Positions 11,568-23,239 of a stretch of DNA of 64,000 nt are shown piece after piece. A model generated the notes under the pieces. The model searched no databases, had not been told where the DNA came from, and was given only the letters and a program-made list of their open reading frames with translations. The stretch's first letter is position 1; each line of letters opens with the position of its first letter. The position numbers and the translations under genes are program-made. This stretch comes from Medicago truncatula (taxonomy: Eukaryota; Streptophyta; Magnoliopsida; Fabales; Fabaceae): contig NC_053046.1 in the NCBI RefSeq assembly GCF_003473485.1, forward strand, positions 4,598,001 to 4,662,000. The letters run 5' to 3'.

Positions 11568-13775
11568 TCAACTTTGTAGCAACATTTCTTCTGCTAGTGG
11601 ATCTAATCTATCTCCAGATGAGAAAGCATGAACTTTACCCTTCACTAATATCCAACTACAACCAGGTGCCTTCCTCACACCTTTCATCCTCATTTCTCTT
11701 CTTAAACTTGTCTCCTCAAGGTGCCTATCATTTGCAGCGTATATGTTGCAAAGGGTCACATGACCTGGTGCATTCAGAGGATCCAACTCAAGTAATCGTG
11801 TGGCTGCACGTCTAGCAATATCTGCATCTGTTTTACTCAAACCACATACTCCAATCAATGCTCCCCAAATGGTATGATTTGGTTCAACAGGTAGCCTCAA
11901 CACAAACTCCTCTGCATCCTTCACTCTTCCTGCCCGGCCCAGAATATTGATAATGCTTACATAATGTTCCAAACCAGGTTGAAGTGCATAATCATTGAGC
12001 ATAACACTAAATAACTCGCACCCTTTATCAACAAAACCAGCATGAGCACATGCTGTTAGGACACCAAGGAAAGTAACAGCATCTGGGTAAACTCCAAATT
12101 CAAGCATGGTTTCATACATATTCAAAGCTTCATTGGCCCTACCATGATCTGAAAGGCCCATGATCATGGAGTTCCACGAAATTTTGTCTCGACAATTCAT
12201 GTTTGAGAATATCCTATATGCATCCTCTATCTCCCCACATTTTGCATACATTGAAATCAGAGAGTTTTCAAGATACACGTCATATTCATATTCATAAATA
12301 GTCTTTAGCTGCATAGCATGCAATTGCCACCCTAGATCAAGATATGCAACAGAACCCACGGCTCCAAAAAGAACAGCATAAGTAGAATTTATAGGAGAAG
12401 CACCTTGAGCCATCATCTCAGCAAATAAGTTGATGGCTTCAGCAATTAGCTCATTTTGGACATACCCATAAATCATTAAAGTCCATGCAATGGAATCCTT
12501 ATCACTATCAGGCATGTCATCAAAGAGATTGCTTGCCTTTAATACTTGTCCAGCACTAAGATATCCAGAAATCATGCAAGTCCAAGCAATTTTGTTTCGA
12601 ATAGGGACCGTGTCAAACAACTCTTGAGCCTTATGTAATTGACCAGCCTGAACATAACCATTTATCATAGAATTGAAAGACTGATCATCGCAATTTTTCA
12701 TATCACCTTCGAAGACACTGCGTGCTGAGTCCATAAGACCACACACAGAGTACATCCTAACAAGACTTCTCCCTAACCTACAATCATAATCATCAAGCTT
12801 CCATCTATTAAGAATCATCTGAGCATGCAATTGCTTGCCAAGACAAGGAAACCCCATACCAGCACATGCATATACAAGAGAAACAAAGGTCTCTTCATTA
12901 GGCTTAGCATCAGAAAGTGTCATCATATCAAGAAAAAGTAACAATGCCTCTCGATAGAATCCATTCCAAGCAAACCCACCAATCATTGCAGTCCAAGAAA
13001 CAACATTTTTCTCCGGCATAATTTGAAACAAACGAAAAGCCTCATTCACATCACCCACACGACAATACCCAGATATCATGCTAGTCCAAGTAATCACATT
13101 CCTACACTCTATTTGATCAAACAAATCCTTCGCGTCATCCATTCTACCATTTTCAACATAACCCTCAATCATAGCATTCCAAGACACCACATTTTTATCA
13201 GGGGTATCATCAAAAACCTTTCTCGCTTCCTCCAAATCACCATTCCTAATCAAACCCACCACCATCGAGTTCCACGAAACAACATTCCTCTCAGGCATTT
13301 CATCAAACACCTTCCTCGCATCATCAATCCACCCCAAACCAGCATACCCACTCAGCATTGCAGTCCAAGACACAACATTTCTCTCCGGCATATCATCAAA
13401 AAACCGTTTCGCTTGACGGGTCATACCAGATTGAAGATATGCGGACAACATTGCATTGTAAGTGACAATGTTTCTATGAGGCATTATATCAAACAAGTTT
13501 CGTGCTTGTTCAACGTAACCATGTTTAGCATAGTTGGTGAGCATGGAAGTCCAGTGAACAACACGGGAGTGGATGTTTCCGGATGGGAAAGAGTGAAGAA
13601 TTGTTCGTGCTTCGTGAAGAAACCCATTTGTTAGGTAGTGAAGGAGCTGAGATTCGTCGCATTCGTAGTGAAGAGGAAAATGAGAGCGAGGTTTGAGAGA
13701 GAAACTCCTTAGACTGAAACAAGAACAACGCATCAACTGCACAAGAATTGGTGTGTGGTGAACAAGAACTTGCAT
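11568..13775 (-). CDS. PLS-class pentatricopeptide repeat protein, E-type, probably mitochondrial
   Basis: An intronless reading frame of 735 codons, typical for plant PPR genes. Such proteins bind organelle RNA, and PLS-class members with an E domain usually specify C-to-U editing sites. Residues about 67-285 hold a run of 31-residue S-type repeats with the signature VVSW-(T/N)-(S/A)-M and a MPERN/MPEKN end. Longer P/L/S repeats follow. The C-terminus has an E domain (GCSWILVKGKVHAFSSGD) and stops soon after, with no DYW deaminase, so it would need a partner for editing. The N-terminus is basic and Ser/Leu-rich, as for a mitochondrial signal. A second Met at codon 15 is a possible alternative start. 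It resembles Arabidopsis At1g32415 by architecture and by its VPS55 neighbour. The target RNA cannot be read from sequence. Confidence 0.93.
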   Translation of the reverse strand: MQVLVHHTPILVQLMRCSCFSLRSFSLKPRSHFPLHYECDESQLLHYLTNGFLHEARTILHSFPSGNIHSRVVHWTSMLTNYAKHGYVEQARNLFDIMPHRNIVTYNAMLSAYLQSGMTRQAKRFFDDMPERNVVSWTAMLSGYAGLGWIDDARKVFDEMPERNVVSWNSMVVGLIRNGDLEEARKVFDDTPDKNVVSWNAMIEGYVENGRMDDAKDLFDQIECRNVITWTSMISGYCRVGDVNEAFRLFQIMPEKNVVSWTAMIGGFAWNGFYREALLLFLDMMTLSDAKPNEETFVSLVYACAGMGFPCLGKQLHAQMILNRWKLDDYDCRLGRSLVRMYSVCGLMDSARSVFEGDMKNCDDQSFNSMINGYVQAGQLHKAQELFDTVPIRNKIAWTCMISGYLSAGQVLKASNLFDDMPDSDKDSIAWTLMIYGYVQNELIAEAINLFAEMMAQGASPINSTYAVLFGAVGSVAYLDLGWQLHAMQLKTIYEYEYDVYLENSLISMYAKCGEIEDAYRIFSNMNCRDKISWNSMIMGLSDHGRANEALNMYETMLEFGVYPDAVTFLGVLTACAHAGFVDKGCELFSVMLNDYALQPGLEHYVSIINILGRAGRVKDAEEFVLRLPVEPNHTIWGALIGVCGLSKTDADIARRAATRLLELDPLNAPGHVTLCNIYAANDRHLEETSLRREMRMKGVRKAPGCSWILVKGKVHAFSSGDRLDPLAEEMLLQS

Positions 13776-14260
13776 GGCCTCAAGATGGCTACTTTTTTCT
13801 CATTTCACATTGCTTTGTTGGTACGAAGTTTCCACGGCCACTTAGATGACTATTTTCCATGGCACAAGGGCATGGTTGTCTTAAACACAATTCTAAACTG
13901 ATTGGGCTTGAACCTAGGACCAACGCTTACAAATGTTACAACGTACCACTCGACCACTCCGTATTGTTTCGAAATGTTATGAGTTCAAAAATATCAAGAT
14001 TCAATAGTCTAACCCAACCTCAACGAGCTATGGGTCGGCACTAGACACATAAGGAATCAAACCTTTTATCACATTCTTAAAGAGTAAAACCTTACTACTT
14101 AGACTAATATATTGTCGGTCATTTTAATCTCACTTTTGTGTTGGTAATTTTTTAAATTAACCAAATTCTAACATACAAATATTTATTTAAACAAAAATAT
14201 TTTCATTTAGAATACAACGATTGTTTTTCTTTTTCCCCTATTTTTTTTTTAAGATCATAT
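13776..14260. other. PPR promoter region and SINE-like sequence
   Basis: Upstream of the PPR start. Around 13905-13965 there are minus-strand tRNA-like motifs (GGTCCTAGGTTCAAGCC box-B-like, GAGTGGTCGAGTGG box-A-like) that suggest a worn SINE, but I could not define its ends. No gene is seen. Confidence 0.35.
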
Positions 14261-14267
14261 ATATGGG

Positions 14268-14536
14268 ATTGGAGAATTATTTTTCACCATAAGGAAAGTT
14301 TTTTTCAACCATTAAATTAAAGAGGAGTATTAATTTTATCATGGATTGCCTACACCATATTTTTTTCCTTTATCTTTTACACTTTTTCATTTAGAATACA
14401 GATCTGAACAAAAAAATGTAAAAGACAAAGGAAAAAATATGGTGTAGGCAGTCCATGATAAAATTAATACTCATTCTTAATCTAATGGTTGAAAAAAAAC
14501 TTTCTCATGGTGGGAAACAACTCTCCATTCCCATGC
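14268..14536. mobile_element. MITE with roughly 110-bp inverted arms
   Basis: Left and right arms are near-perfect inverted copies. For example TTAATTTTATCATGGATTGC on the left is answered by GCAGTCCATGATAAAATTAA on the right, and the CACCATATTTTTTTCC block is mirrored. The centre is only about 20-30 bp. The whole would fold into one long hairpin. It belongs to the same family as the larger element next door, since both share the AAAGTTT...CCACCATGGGAAA-type end. Confidence 0.75.
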
Positions 14537-14847
14537 TAAATGCCACCTTTATATCATCGCACGACCATGAATTGTATTAAAGGTGGATTTAATAGTTTTT
14601 TTTAAGTAACAGTTATATTTTTTTCTATTCTTCTGAAATGGCTTCGTAGAAATTAGCAATGCTCTCAATTAATATAACACTATATTCAATCCTAACTTAG
14701 CAAAAACATGCAATTTTGTTGGTTTCATGATAGATGTGTTGAAACATATGATAACTCATAAGCTTAAGTAGTAAATTAGAAATAAGATAATCCAGTTAAG
14801 TTAGGTCGGTGATGTTGACTTTATACCTTAAAATTTAATTTGGGAAA

Positions 14848-15990
14848 GTAGACTTTTTTCCCACCATGGGAAAGTTTTTTTGGATCATTGGATTATGGAA
14901 GGAACATAATATTATTATGGTCTGTCAGTACCATAAATAACCACTCATCCTCTATTATCATCTTCCTCCTAGCCCCCACCACCTCATCGGACCTTCCACC
15001 GTGACCTTCCGCCGCCATCTCTTCCTCTGATGCTACAGTTGCACACTCTTTGTTAACATTTTAGATCACATCATCTTCATATCCCCACTCTTTTCCCAAG
15101 TCATATTCATTCACCACCACCAATATAAATTTCTTTCTTCTTCCATTCTTCCGACGCCTCTTCCAACCAGTGCCAATTTTTCTGCTTTCCAATAATACAC
15201 CAGTAGAAAACGCTTTCAACTCACTCCGATGACGTGTGCACGGCGGTTCCATGGACGGAGATGAAAACGCAAGAGGAGGAAGAGAAAATCTAGATGCAGA
15301 TCTAGCCAATACAAATTATCTTGTTCTATATTCACACGTCGACGGCGACAGAAACTTTGCTCACAGAGATGACTCCGACGAGGTGTGCACGGCGACAATG
15401 ATAGAAGCTTCACACATAGACACGACGTTAAAAGCTTCGTTGCAGCGACGTTGACAGAAACTTTGCTCACGGCGACGACAAAAGCTAACCTCTTTGCACG
15501 ACGGCGGCGATATAACCTCTTTGCACTACGACGGCAAAGTATGTGGATGGTGCTAACAACTTGCACGACGATGGCTATTGAAGCATCAATTTCTTCTATT
15601 TTTTTACGAGTTTCAGTTGTTCTGTGAATCTTTTCTTTATGTCCGTTTTTTTTGTGTGTGAAGGATTTATGGCTGGTGTTAATAACCGGTTTTAAACTGG
15701 TTTAATTGTTTTGTAACCGATTTTGATAATTTAGTTTCAGATCCAATCCATTTTATTGGTTTTTATGTGGTTACGGACTGGATATCAATAAATCCAAACC
15801 ATGAACACCCCTAGTGGTGGTGGTGGGTGGGGACATGGAAGATTAAAGAGGGGTGGAAGATTAGTTGATTTTCCAGATCTTAGAGGATGAATAAAGTATG
15901 GGTGGACCATGGTAAGATCAATACATCTCATTAATCTAATGGCTAAATCTAAACTTTCCCATGGTGGGAAATAACATTCCTTTCCCAGAT
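14848..15990. mobile_element. Larger relative of the neighbouring MITE with a GC-rich insert
   Basis: Ends carry inverted copies related to the element at 14.3 kb: TTTTTTCCCACCATGGGAAAG at about 14856 and CTTTCCCATGGTGGGAAATA at about 15954, with an adjacent ATTGGATTA/TAATCTAAT pair. Unlike the small MITE, the centre (about 14935-15570) is GC-rich, CG-rich and partly repetitive, with GACGGCGACAGAAACTTTGC occurring twice in variant form about 120 bp apart. The centre could be captured host sequence, but I recognise no protein in it, and all frames are short. Confidence 0.55.
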
Positions 15991-16350
15991 TAAATGGCAC
16001 CACATCTTAAGCTTCACTCTTTCTTTGAATTATATGTGATATATCTCTATCGTGTTGGTTTTTTAATGTTGAAAATAACACCACTCTTCTAAAATATCCA
16101 AATTCAAAAAACAAAAAAAAAAAATTGGGTGCAAAATACTTTTTCTTTTGTTACGGTACAAAAATAATTTATTAATTTAAGTCTATCAATTTAGCAAATA
16201 ATATTCTCAAAAAGAATAATATCATCTGAAATTTTATTGATTTAAAGAGTCCATAATTTGAACCTATAATTTAAGGGACTAACATAATGATAGAAAAATA
16301 AATTACTACGTGAAAAAAAGAAAGTATTCATCATTCGGTGTATTGATATA

Positions 16351-16625
16351 CTCCCTCCATTCCTTTTTAATTGTCACTTTTGCATAATTTTTTTGTTTTT
16401 AATTAAGTGTCACTTTCAAAGTTCAATACAACATTAAATGTTGTTTTGCCTTTATTACCTTTGATTATTTATTGTAGAGAGAGAAGTAAATGAAATGAGA
16501 TATTAAATGATGAAGGTTATTACAGGAAAAAGATGAATTGTTGCATCAAAAGTAGTAAAAAGTATGTGTTGTCTTGGTTTGTGTAAAAAAACTCAAAAGT
16601 GACAATTAAAAAGGAACGGAGGGAG
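16351..16625. mobile_element. Stowaway-type MITE
   Basis: Ends read CTCCCTCCATTCCTTTTTAA and TTAAAAAGGAACGGAGGGAG and are inverted copies, continuing as TTGTCACTTTTG / CAAAAGTGACAA. The element is flanked by TA on both sides (16349-16350 and 16626-16627). CTCCCTCC ends and TA duplications define Stowaway MITEs, the small relatives of Tc1/mariner. Confidence 0.88.
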
Positions 16626-16627
16626 TA

Positions 16628-17276
16628 GTAATTTTCAGAATGTTTAACCAGTAAATGAATTTGATTAGTGGAATATACTTTTTTTTTTTTGGACCGGATT
16701 GTGGAATATACATATTTTTTTGGCATAGTGAATATACATTCAAAAACTACAAGTATAACTTTTATCATGTAAAAATTTATAAAATATTTGAAAATGAATA
16801 GAATCAATATTAGATTATTTAAGAACTAAGTTGATTATGAGCTTCCTTTAATCTTTCTGTAGCAGGCACCCCTGTCTACTAATCATGCTATATATATAAA
16901 CTGTTTCATCAGCATATTAAGCACAACATGTTCGAACCTCAGAGTTAACAACACTCGCGCACTCTTCGCACAAACTACTTGTGCTAGAGCGATGAGTGAT
17001 TCAATTCAACAGTAAAAAGTAGTTGCAATTTTGCTGTGCAAACAGATATTGGATATCCAGCAAACATAATCTTGTCATTATAGTCTTAAGATATAAATAT
17101 ATTGGAAGGACATGTGAAATTTACTGGATTTAAAAGGCAGATAAAAAAATACAGTTAGATAGAGATGTGGATAAGTCAAACACCAACCATCTTCAAACTA
17201 TAATGCCAGGAGTTTATTGGAAAATCTCGATGGTCAGAAAGAACTGTTACACAGATATGTCAAGAACTGCTACACC
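16628..17276. other. Intergenic and AGM 3' flank, no gene seen
   Basis: AT-rich DNA downstream of the mutase stop codon. Its last 250 bases are likely the mutase 3' untranslated region. No other feature was recognised. Confidence 0.4.
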
Positions 17277-20200
17277 TTAACCTAAGAATTGATCCACAAG
17301 TTTAGCCACACCGTTGGCTAGGGTATCTGCAGCTTCCTGCGTGGATGCTTCGGCATATACACGGACAACATCCTCAGTTCCTGATGGTCGAACAAAGCAT
17401 CGACCTTGATTGTACTTGGCTGAAAACAAGAAAAAACAAGAGACCAAGCTGCAATATTAGTACAACTGAAATTCTAAAACTAGTTTAATGTTCTAAATAA
17501 AAGACATTAGTATATGGATGAAACCGACTAGTATTTTCTCCCTCATGCAATTTTAAAAAACCAACTGGCTTTCAGAACATCATTAATATTATTCAATTAA
17601 CAATGAAGCAAAAGGAAGCAACAACAATGGTTTGACGGTTTGGCGAGAAACGCAGCCAATTAATAATGAACTAACATAGCAGTAATCTTTTAGAATCAAA
17701 TAATGCAACAAATATACAAACAAGCCTCAAACAAATCTTGCATAATTGATGTGGAAAAATGCCACTAGTCTCCCTCCTTCAATTGGTGGGTAGAAATGCA
17801 ACTGGCCTTAAGGTCAAAATGAGTGGTTCCATATTATATCATGGCAACAAATAAAAAGAGAAGGAGCAAAGAACATACCAGTTTCTGCATTGATGGCTTC
17901 CTGCAAACCAGGTGGACTCACAACCACAGTTTCTGCATTTGCTGTAACTACGGATGTTCTGTCAGCAACTTTAACCTAACAGTTTAAAAAACCAGAGGAA
18001 CCGTTGATTTCATAACTGTTTAAAGCAATTGCTAAAGAATGACAAAAAACGTGATCGTAAGCTGTAACACATATAACAGTAACAAAAGTAGGCACATGTT
18101 TATGCCCTTGACTATGGTCAAATTACCTGCAATATATCTAGTAACAAGTATCAAGTATAAAAATGAGGGAGGGAATATTAAATTTTAAATTGAATGGTAA
18201 CTTTGCAGCCCAAGTTAAAATGTGACATTCAGCTTTAAAACATAGCCACCAGATTGTAAATGCTAGCAGTTGAGAGTTGAGACTGGAAAGTGATAGCAAG
18301 GCATGAATTATAACATATTAATTCATTTAAAAACAAAGACCTGTTAGCTAGCCATGTAAAACAGCTGATTAACATAGCAAAAACTACGATTAACATTTCA
18401 CTAATGCATTGCAGGACCACGGAATCGAAACTAAATTTATGAACTTCATAATACAAAGATGTTACAATCTTAAATAAGAAAACGAAAGGAATATATGATC
18501 CACTCAAAACTTCTTGTGGTTTTACAAAAGTTCTACTCTCAGAAATGATATAGTATGATAATGATAACTGACCTTGAGCTGCCTGCTAGGTAGATCGATA
18601 TAAAGTTCATTCCATCTATGTATTGACCATCCCATGTGCTTCAATATGACTTCCACCAAAAGCACTCCACTCAAAGCATCTCCTACTGCTTGGTTGATCA
18701 ACTTACTGACTGCCAATAATCTCAAAGCAGCCTTTTCTGCTTCTGATCCTGAAACAAACAACCAAAAGATTAATGTTTTGCTCTGCAGTTGAATCTTAAA
18801 ATTGAAGTGAGAAGCCATTGAATAAACCTTTGGATCCTGAAGAAAGCATGTTACTTCTGACCTCTAACCACTCAATGAAAGATTCCGAAAATAGGATAGT
18901 TCCATGGCCATTTGCCTCAAAATATATACCAATATCAAATTCAGCAGCTTTTTCATGTAAATATTTCACTCCAGTGGGAGTTAAATTGACTTCGAGATCC
19001 AAATTTTTAAGGTAATTAGTAGAAGCTCCATTTGCATATGCAGTTTGTACGATACCAAGACGGGCTTTGCCGCAGTTTTTTATATCTTCTTTCTCATTAA
19101 GCAAACTTAGTTGCTCCCTAATAAATACAGCAAACAGGGATAGTATTTTGTCCCCATCAACAAGATCAATTTGAGCATTGCTTTCAGGTGGTACTGAAAA
19201 ATAAACAAGCCGATCAGCATCTCCATCCAAACTAGCACACCTGCAAACTAGAACCAACTTAGCTCCATTAGTAGTACCACAATAAATAACACCAATATAG
19301 TAATATTAAGAAAGACACGTCTACTAAATCAAAGTAGGGGATAGTTGTCCAGTGTGGATTGGTTAAATCATTCATAACATAATATCCATTAAAAAAGATA
19401 ATCTCAACTGTCATGATGGAAAATTCCTGGGATGTAAATATTCATTTTTAGCATCAGATGATGAACAGACTAACCTTGTGCCAGCATCTTTAGAACCAAA
19501 GCCGCGTGGAGCAACCTTCTCTTTCTGCACATAATCAGCACCAACTCCATCATTCAATACACCTTCGTCTTCACTGCTATTTCGAACCTCCATATCCAAA
19601 ACATTCAACAAATTATGCAAAATTCGAAGTTTTGCTCCACCAACACCATTAGCTCCATCCACAACCAATTTGTCATTCACCCCATCAAACACTTTTCGTT
19701 CAGTCGGGATCAAATCCATTAAGCACCTGATCCATTCACATAATGATCCTTAAGGATGTGTACAATGATAGTTTCACCATCAATCACAGAAAGAAACAAA
19801 GCGGAATTATATCTATGCATCATAACAAAATTAGGAAAGGATTGTACTGACCTGAATGAGCTGGTAAGTTGTTCAAAGTAATCCTGCTCTGACGCCTTTA
19901 TGCCCTTATTTCTAGCACGAACCATCCAATGTAGTTGAGGAGTTGTCAAAATGCCCATGTCGGACGCAACAGCTCCAACAATTGAAGTGACTCCCTTCAT
20001 ATTTATCCAATTATTTACGATTTTAATATGACGACAAAATAGAACAAAAAGATTATAGAAGCTGAATATAGTTTATGGCGCCCATACTTGTCTAGCAGCT
20101 TCAAGCAAAGCTTCTCCACTTGGCCTCGTGTCTCTCCCCAAAAGTATTTCAGCCGGCCTGACCCCATCAAATGGAATCCTTTCTTTCTCAACAAATTCAT

Positions 20201-22012
20201 TTATCAACTGCAAGTCACATATAATAACATTCATTGTGAGTTACTCTTTTCGATCTCGATTATAAGCAGAAGTACTTAAACTTCACAATCACACTAATTA
20301 AGAAACTTAGTTCATAACAATAATTTTTCTTAAACTAAAAAAATATGTGCATTTTCAAAAGTGTACTTCATGAGAACTTGTTCCATGAGAATAAACATTC
20401 AAAAATAAAAAATGGAAAATGCTATAAGTGCCCTTAGGGCACTTGATAAGAAGTCTAAAAGAGAAACTTTGTCTTGGAAATGGTGCATTCAACACCTCTA
20501 AACTTTAAAAATTGACTCTCTTTACCTTGAATTTATCACTTATTTCCCTTTTTAGCATGACCCATAAAATATATATTAATTTATGATTATCTTAAAAACG
20601 ACATTAAATATAGTGAGTAGTTAAATTTACTTATATGTGAGACTACCAAATATAACTCATAAGTACTTTTTTTTCTTATATTCGATGTTGTAAGAAAACC
20701 AAATAAAAGACGAAGTGTGTCTAATACGCACTCCCTCCTTAATTCATTAATGTTGTAGCCTTTTAAATAGGCAAAGTATAAACAGAAATACATCCAGTAT
20801 AAACTCCATAACTTAGTCCTAAATAATAGAACAACTACTCACTAAGTCAATAAGCACGCAGTATGCAACATGTAAGGTGAAATTCCAAAAGGAATCATGC
20901 AAATTTATAACAACAAAAACCATTTGGTCCTCTCAAGAAAAAAAAAAATTGGAGATTCAAACATACTGAGTGGCACCCCTCTGAGATGGGAATCACCCAA
21001 TACTCAGCCCCACTAACTCCACTTCACACTCATCATGCCCTCAACTTTCTGTTGTTTTGTCTCCTCCCCATTAATAATGGGCCTAACCTCATGGTACAAA
21101 ATTTTAAATTGGTTGGATATAACTACTACAATACATAACACAATGCTGGAAAATTTCAACCAATTTGAAGGACTTGTTGGCTGGGGGCCGATAATGGTAG
21201 TTAAGTTCAATGTAATTTAATTTGCTAGCATATATGGATTACGTGGAAGGTGAGAAATGAGAAGGTCTTCAAAAAACCGAAGGGGTGGTCGAATCACTGG
21301 TAGAGAAAATACAAATCATGAGATGGAAATGGTCAAGGAGCAAAGCGAAAGGTTGGATATTCAAAGTTAACCAATGGTTGATAAATCTAGAGTGTTCGGG
21401 ATTTTAGCATGACAAATTCAGTGTTACAAAGATGACTTTTTTGGCAAGCGATATTAAATTTATTTATAAACTCATAAAATAAAGTAAGTTAAGCTGATAC
21501 AATGCTGGATGGTAACCATAAACCTAACCTATCACACAATTTCAAATTGAAAACAATTCAAGATCAGAATCCCAAACCTGAAGAAGTTGTTGAGGAGAAG
21601 GAGCATTTGCAAGTTTGTCAGCGAACGGTTCCCAATGCTGAGACAACATACCCCCATTTGGATCAGCGATTTTAACACCATTATCAGAAAACTTATTATG
21701 TGAAGCAGTGATCATAACTCCGATCACTGATTGCGTTTTCAACGATCTCAGAGCCGCAAGAATTCCAACTCTGTACACTGTCGACGACAGAATCGATGCA
21801 TCTTCTCTAAACCCCGCTGTACCGTAGGATACCTTCACTCCTACACACACACACACAAAACTCAACCGTATTAACAGCAATAACAGAATCAGACAACGAA
21901 AACGACATCGTTTTGTTAGTTGGAATATACAAAAGTGAAATTGCGAAGAACCTTGTGAGAGTAAGAAGCGAGAAGAAGATTCTAGAAGCAGAGATTTTTG
22001 TTCTTCATTCAT
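17277..22012 (-). CDS. AGM1: Phosphoacetylglucosamine mutase (9 exons)
   Basis: Converts GlcNAc-6-phosphate to GlcNAc-1-phosphate on the way to UDP-GlcNAc, the donor for protein glycosylation and GPI anchors; cytosolic. Exons on the minus strand: 21952-22012, 21578-21840, 20088-20207, 19852-19994, 19475-19726, 18828-19240, 18573-18748, 17879-17975, 17277-17419. All junctions are GT-AG and in frame, giving 555 aa, essentially the length of the Arabidopsis enzyme. Alpha-D-phosphohexomutase motifs are complete: catalytic Ser67 in TASHNK, the metal-binding loop D285-G-D-A-D-R290, sugar-binding EANGHGT (388-394) and phosphate-binding RPSGTED (519-525). The start at 22012 is preferred over an in-frame ATG five codons upstream because it aligns with the family N-terminus. 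The exon 4 acceptor has a poor pyrimidine tract. Intron 2 (1.37 kb) holds transposon debris. Confidence 0.95.
20395..20480. repeat. Palindromic MITE-end fragment in AGM intron 2
   Basis: AAGTGCCCTTAGGGCACTT near 20426-20444 is a perfect short palindrome. A similar GGCAC...CTCTTTAAG end occurs in a MITE in the APRR2 intron at 48.9 kb, so this may be a related terminal fragment. The partner end was not found. Confidence 0.3.
21195..21410 (+). mobile_element. LINE 3'-coding relic in AGM intron 2
   Basis: With frame breaks, the plus strand reads like the C-terminal tail of plant LINE reverse transcriptases: WKVRNEKVF, then [17 protein letters not shown] and [13 protein letters not shown]. It lies opposite in orientation to the host gene and is a short non-functional remnant. 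The match is by eye only. Confidence 0.4.
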
Positions 22013-22226
22013 GGCTTCAACACACAAACACAGATTCAGATTTACTGAAACAATGTGTAAGATTATGATTAATTAATTAATAATTAATTAAATTAAATTG
22101 AAGAAAGGGCAAAAACGTCATTTGACGATATAATCGAAGAGTTACACTATTATATAATCGTAAATTGAAATGAAATAGATAAAGTTATAAAACCTAGAGA
22201 AAGAGAGAGTTAGTTAAGCGTTAAGG
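22013..22226. promoter_or_regulatory. Shared divergent promoter, AGM1 and a small plant gene
   Basis: Only 214 bp separate the two start codons, so both genes must be driven from this interval. A TATATAAT box at about 22151 suits the plus-strand gene (start codon at 22227, leader AGAGAAAGAGAGAG). The AGM side has only AATTAATTAATT runs and no clear TATA box, as is common for housekeeping genes. Each leader must be short. Confidence 0.55.
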
Positions 22227-22544
22227 ATGGGTTTACTGTGGTGGCGGAAGGGGAAGAATTCACAACCTGAAGCGAAGTTGTCGACGACGGAGAACGCGGC
22301 GAAGAATGGTGGTGCCTCGGCGGTGAAACCAACTACGGAGGCGCCAGGGATGAACGGTGCAGTGGAGGTTAAACGACCTAAGAACGCGAGTGTTTCAGTT
22401 TTCGAGTTTGGTTCGGTTGCTGCGAGCAACGATAAGGTTACTCTTGCCGGTTATTGTCCAGTTTCTGAAGATCTTGAGCCTTGCCGTTGGGAGATCCTAC
22501 CGGCGGTTGAGTCAAACGCGCCGCAGTTTCGCGTTGTTTTCTGA
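22227..22544 (+). CDS. Small conserved plant protein of unknown function
   Basis: A single-exon frame of 105 residues. The N-terminus (MGLLWWRKGK) is basic and aromatic. Residues about 13-55 are Ala/Lys/Thr/Glu-rich and look disordered. Residues about 56-95 (VFEFGSVAASNDKVTLAGYC, then EDLEPCRWEILP) look folded and resemble short plant proteins of unknown function that I remember only as unnamed. There is no signal peptide or membrane segment. It is richer in G+C than its surroundings, has an ATG in good context (GGATGG) and a TATA box 70 bp upstream, and lies head-to-head with the mutase gene. These points support a real gene. Function is not known. Confidence 0.75.
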   Translation: MGLLWWRKGKNSQPEAKLSTTENAAKNGGASAVKPTTEAPGMNGAVEVKRPKNASVSVFEFGSVAASNDKVTLAGYCPVSEDLEPCRWEILPAVESNAPQFRVVF

Positions 22545-23040
22545 TATCTCATGTTATGTGTATTCTTGTTTAGTTTTGCGAACTATTTATTTGAACCGAA
22601 ATTGATGATGTACTTTTATATATGAACGAACTGTGTTTTCTCTGTTCCATTTATTTATCCCAATTCATTATATGTTCCAGTAATTAGATAATTGTTCATT
22701 ATTATTTAATTTAATTCAGTACCATTACTTTTATCAGCAACAATAAAAAATCTAGTTTATGTGTTACTACTGATGGTTATATGAGATGTGTGTGGAATTG
22801 AAGTTGGATATGAGATAATTTTTTGTAAAATTGGGAGCAATGTAAGATACTCATTCTTATACTTTGTAATTGTGTTCTTAATCTAAAGATTGCTGTCAAC
22901 GGTGGATGAAGTTGCTGCAAGGCTAATTCTTTTGTTGTTGTAACGTTTGATCACATGCTAGATGGACCCTTGATTTGCACTTTGAAATTGTGATCGATAT
23001 AACATACTGTTATATTCATTTACAGTACGTTTTCTTTTTA
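22545..23040. other. Intergenic, no gene seen
   Basis: Probably the 3' untranslated region of the small gene, followed by AT-rich DNA. No repeat or reading frame was recognised. Confidence 0.4.
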
Positions 23041-23235
23041 TTTTGAATCAGCAAAGTTTATTCCCGTCGAAATTGTCCAAGACACACAAGAACTCGAGGC
23101 CGAAACAGAGATACAAAGGCGTGAAAACTGTGCAGCCAAAAAGGGAGAAAAAAAAACACCCAGCCACGCCACGCAGGGAGGGAAAAAACAGAAGAGCAAC
23201 CCCCCAAAACCTGAGAAACTGCTTATCATTCTAAA
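23040..23235 (-). mobile_element. Possible LINE 3'-end fragment
   Basis: The minus strand encodes a Cys/Ser/Phe-rich string (LPAWRGW-like, then SRLCISVSASSS) of the type found at the 3' ends of plant LINEs. The plus strand is A-rich toward 23150. Ends and target duplication are not visible, so this is a tentative label. Confidence 0.25.
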
Positions 23236-23239
23236 TTGT

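Noticed and set aside
13023-13634. 203-codon plus-strand frame
   Set aside because: It lies fully antisense to the PPR coding region; its His/Ile/Asn-rich repeats mirror the repeated PPR motifs. The PPR frame explains the sequence.
15061-15627. Several overlapping GC-rich frames (70-116 codons)
   Set aside because: They occur in all frames of the same GC-rich transposon centre, contain no known domain and have no splice context.
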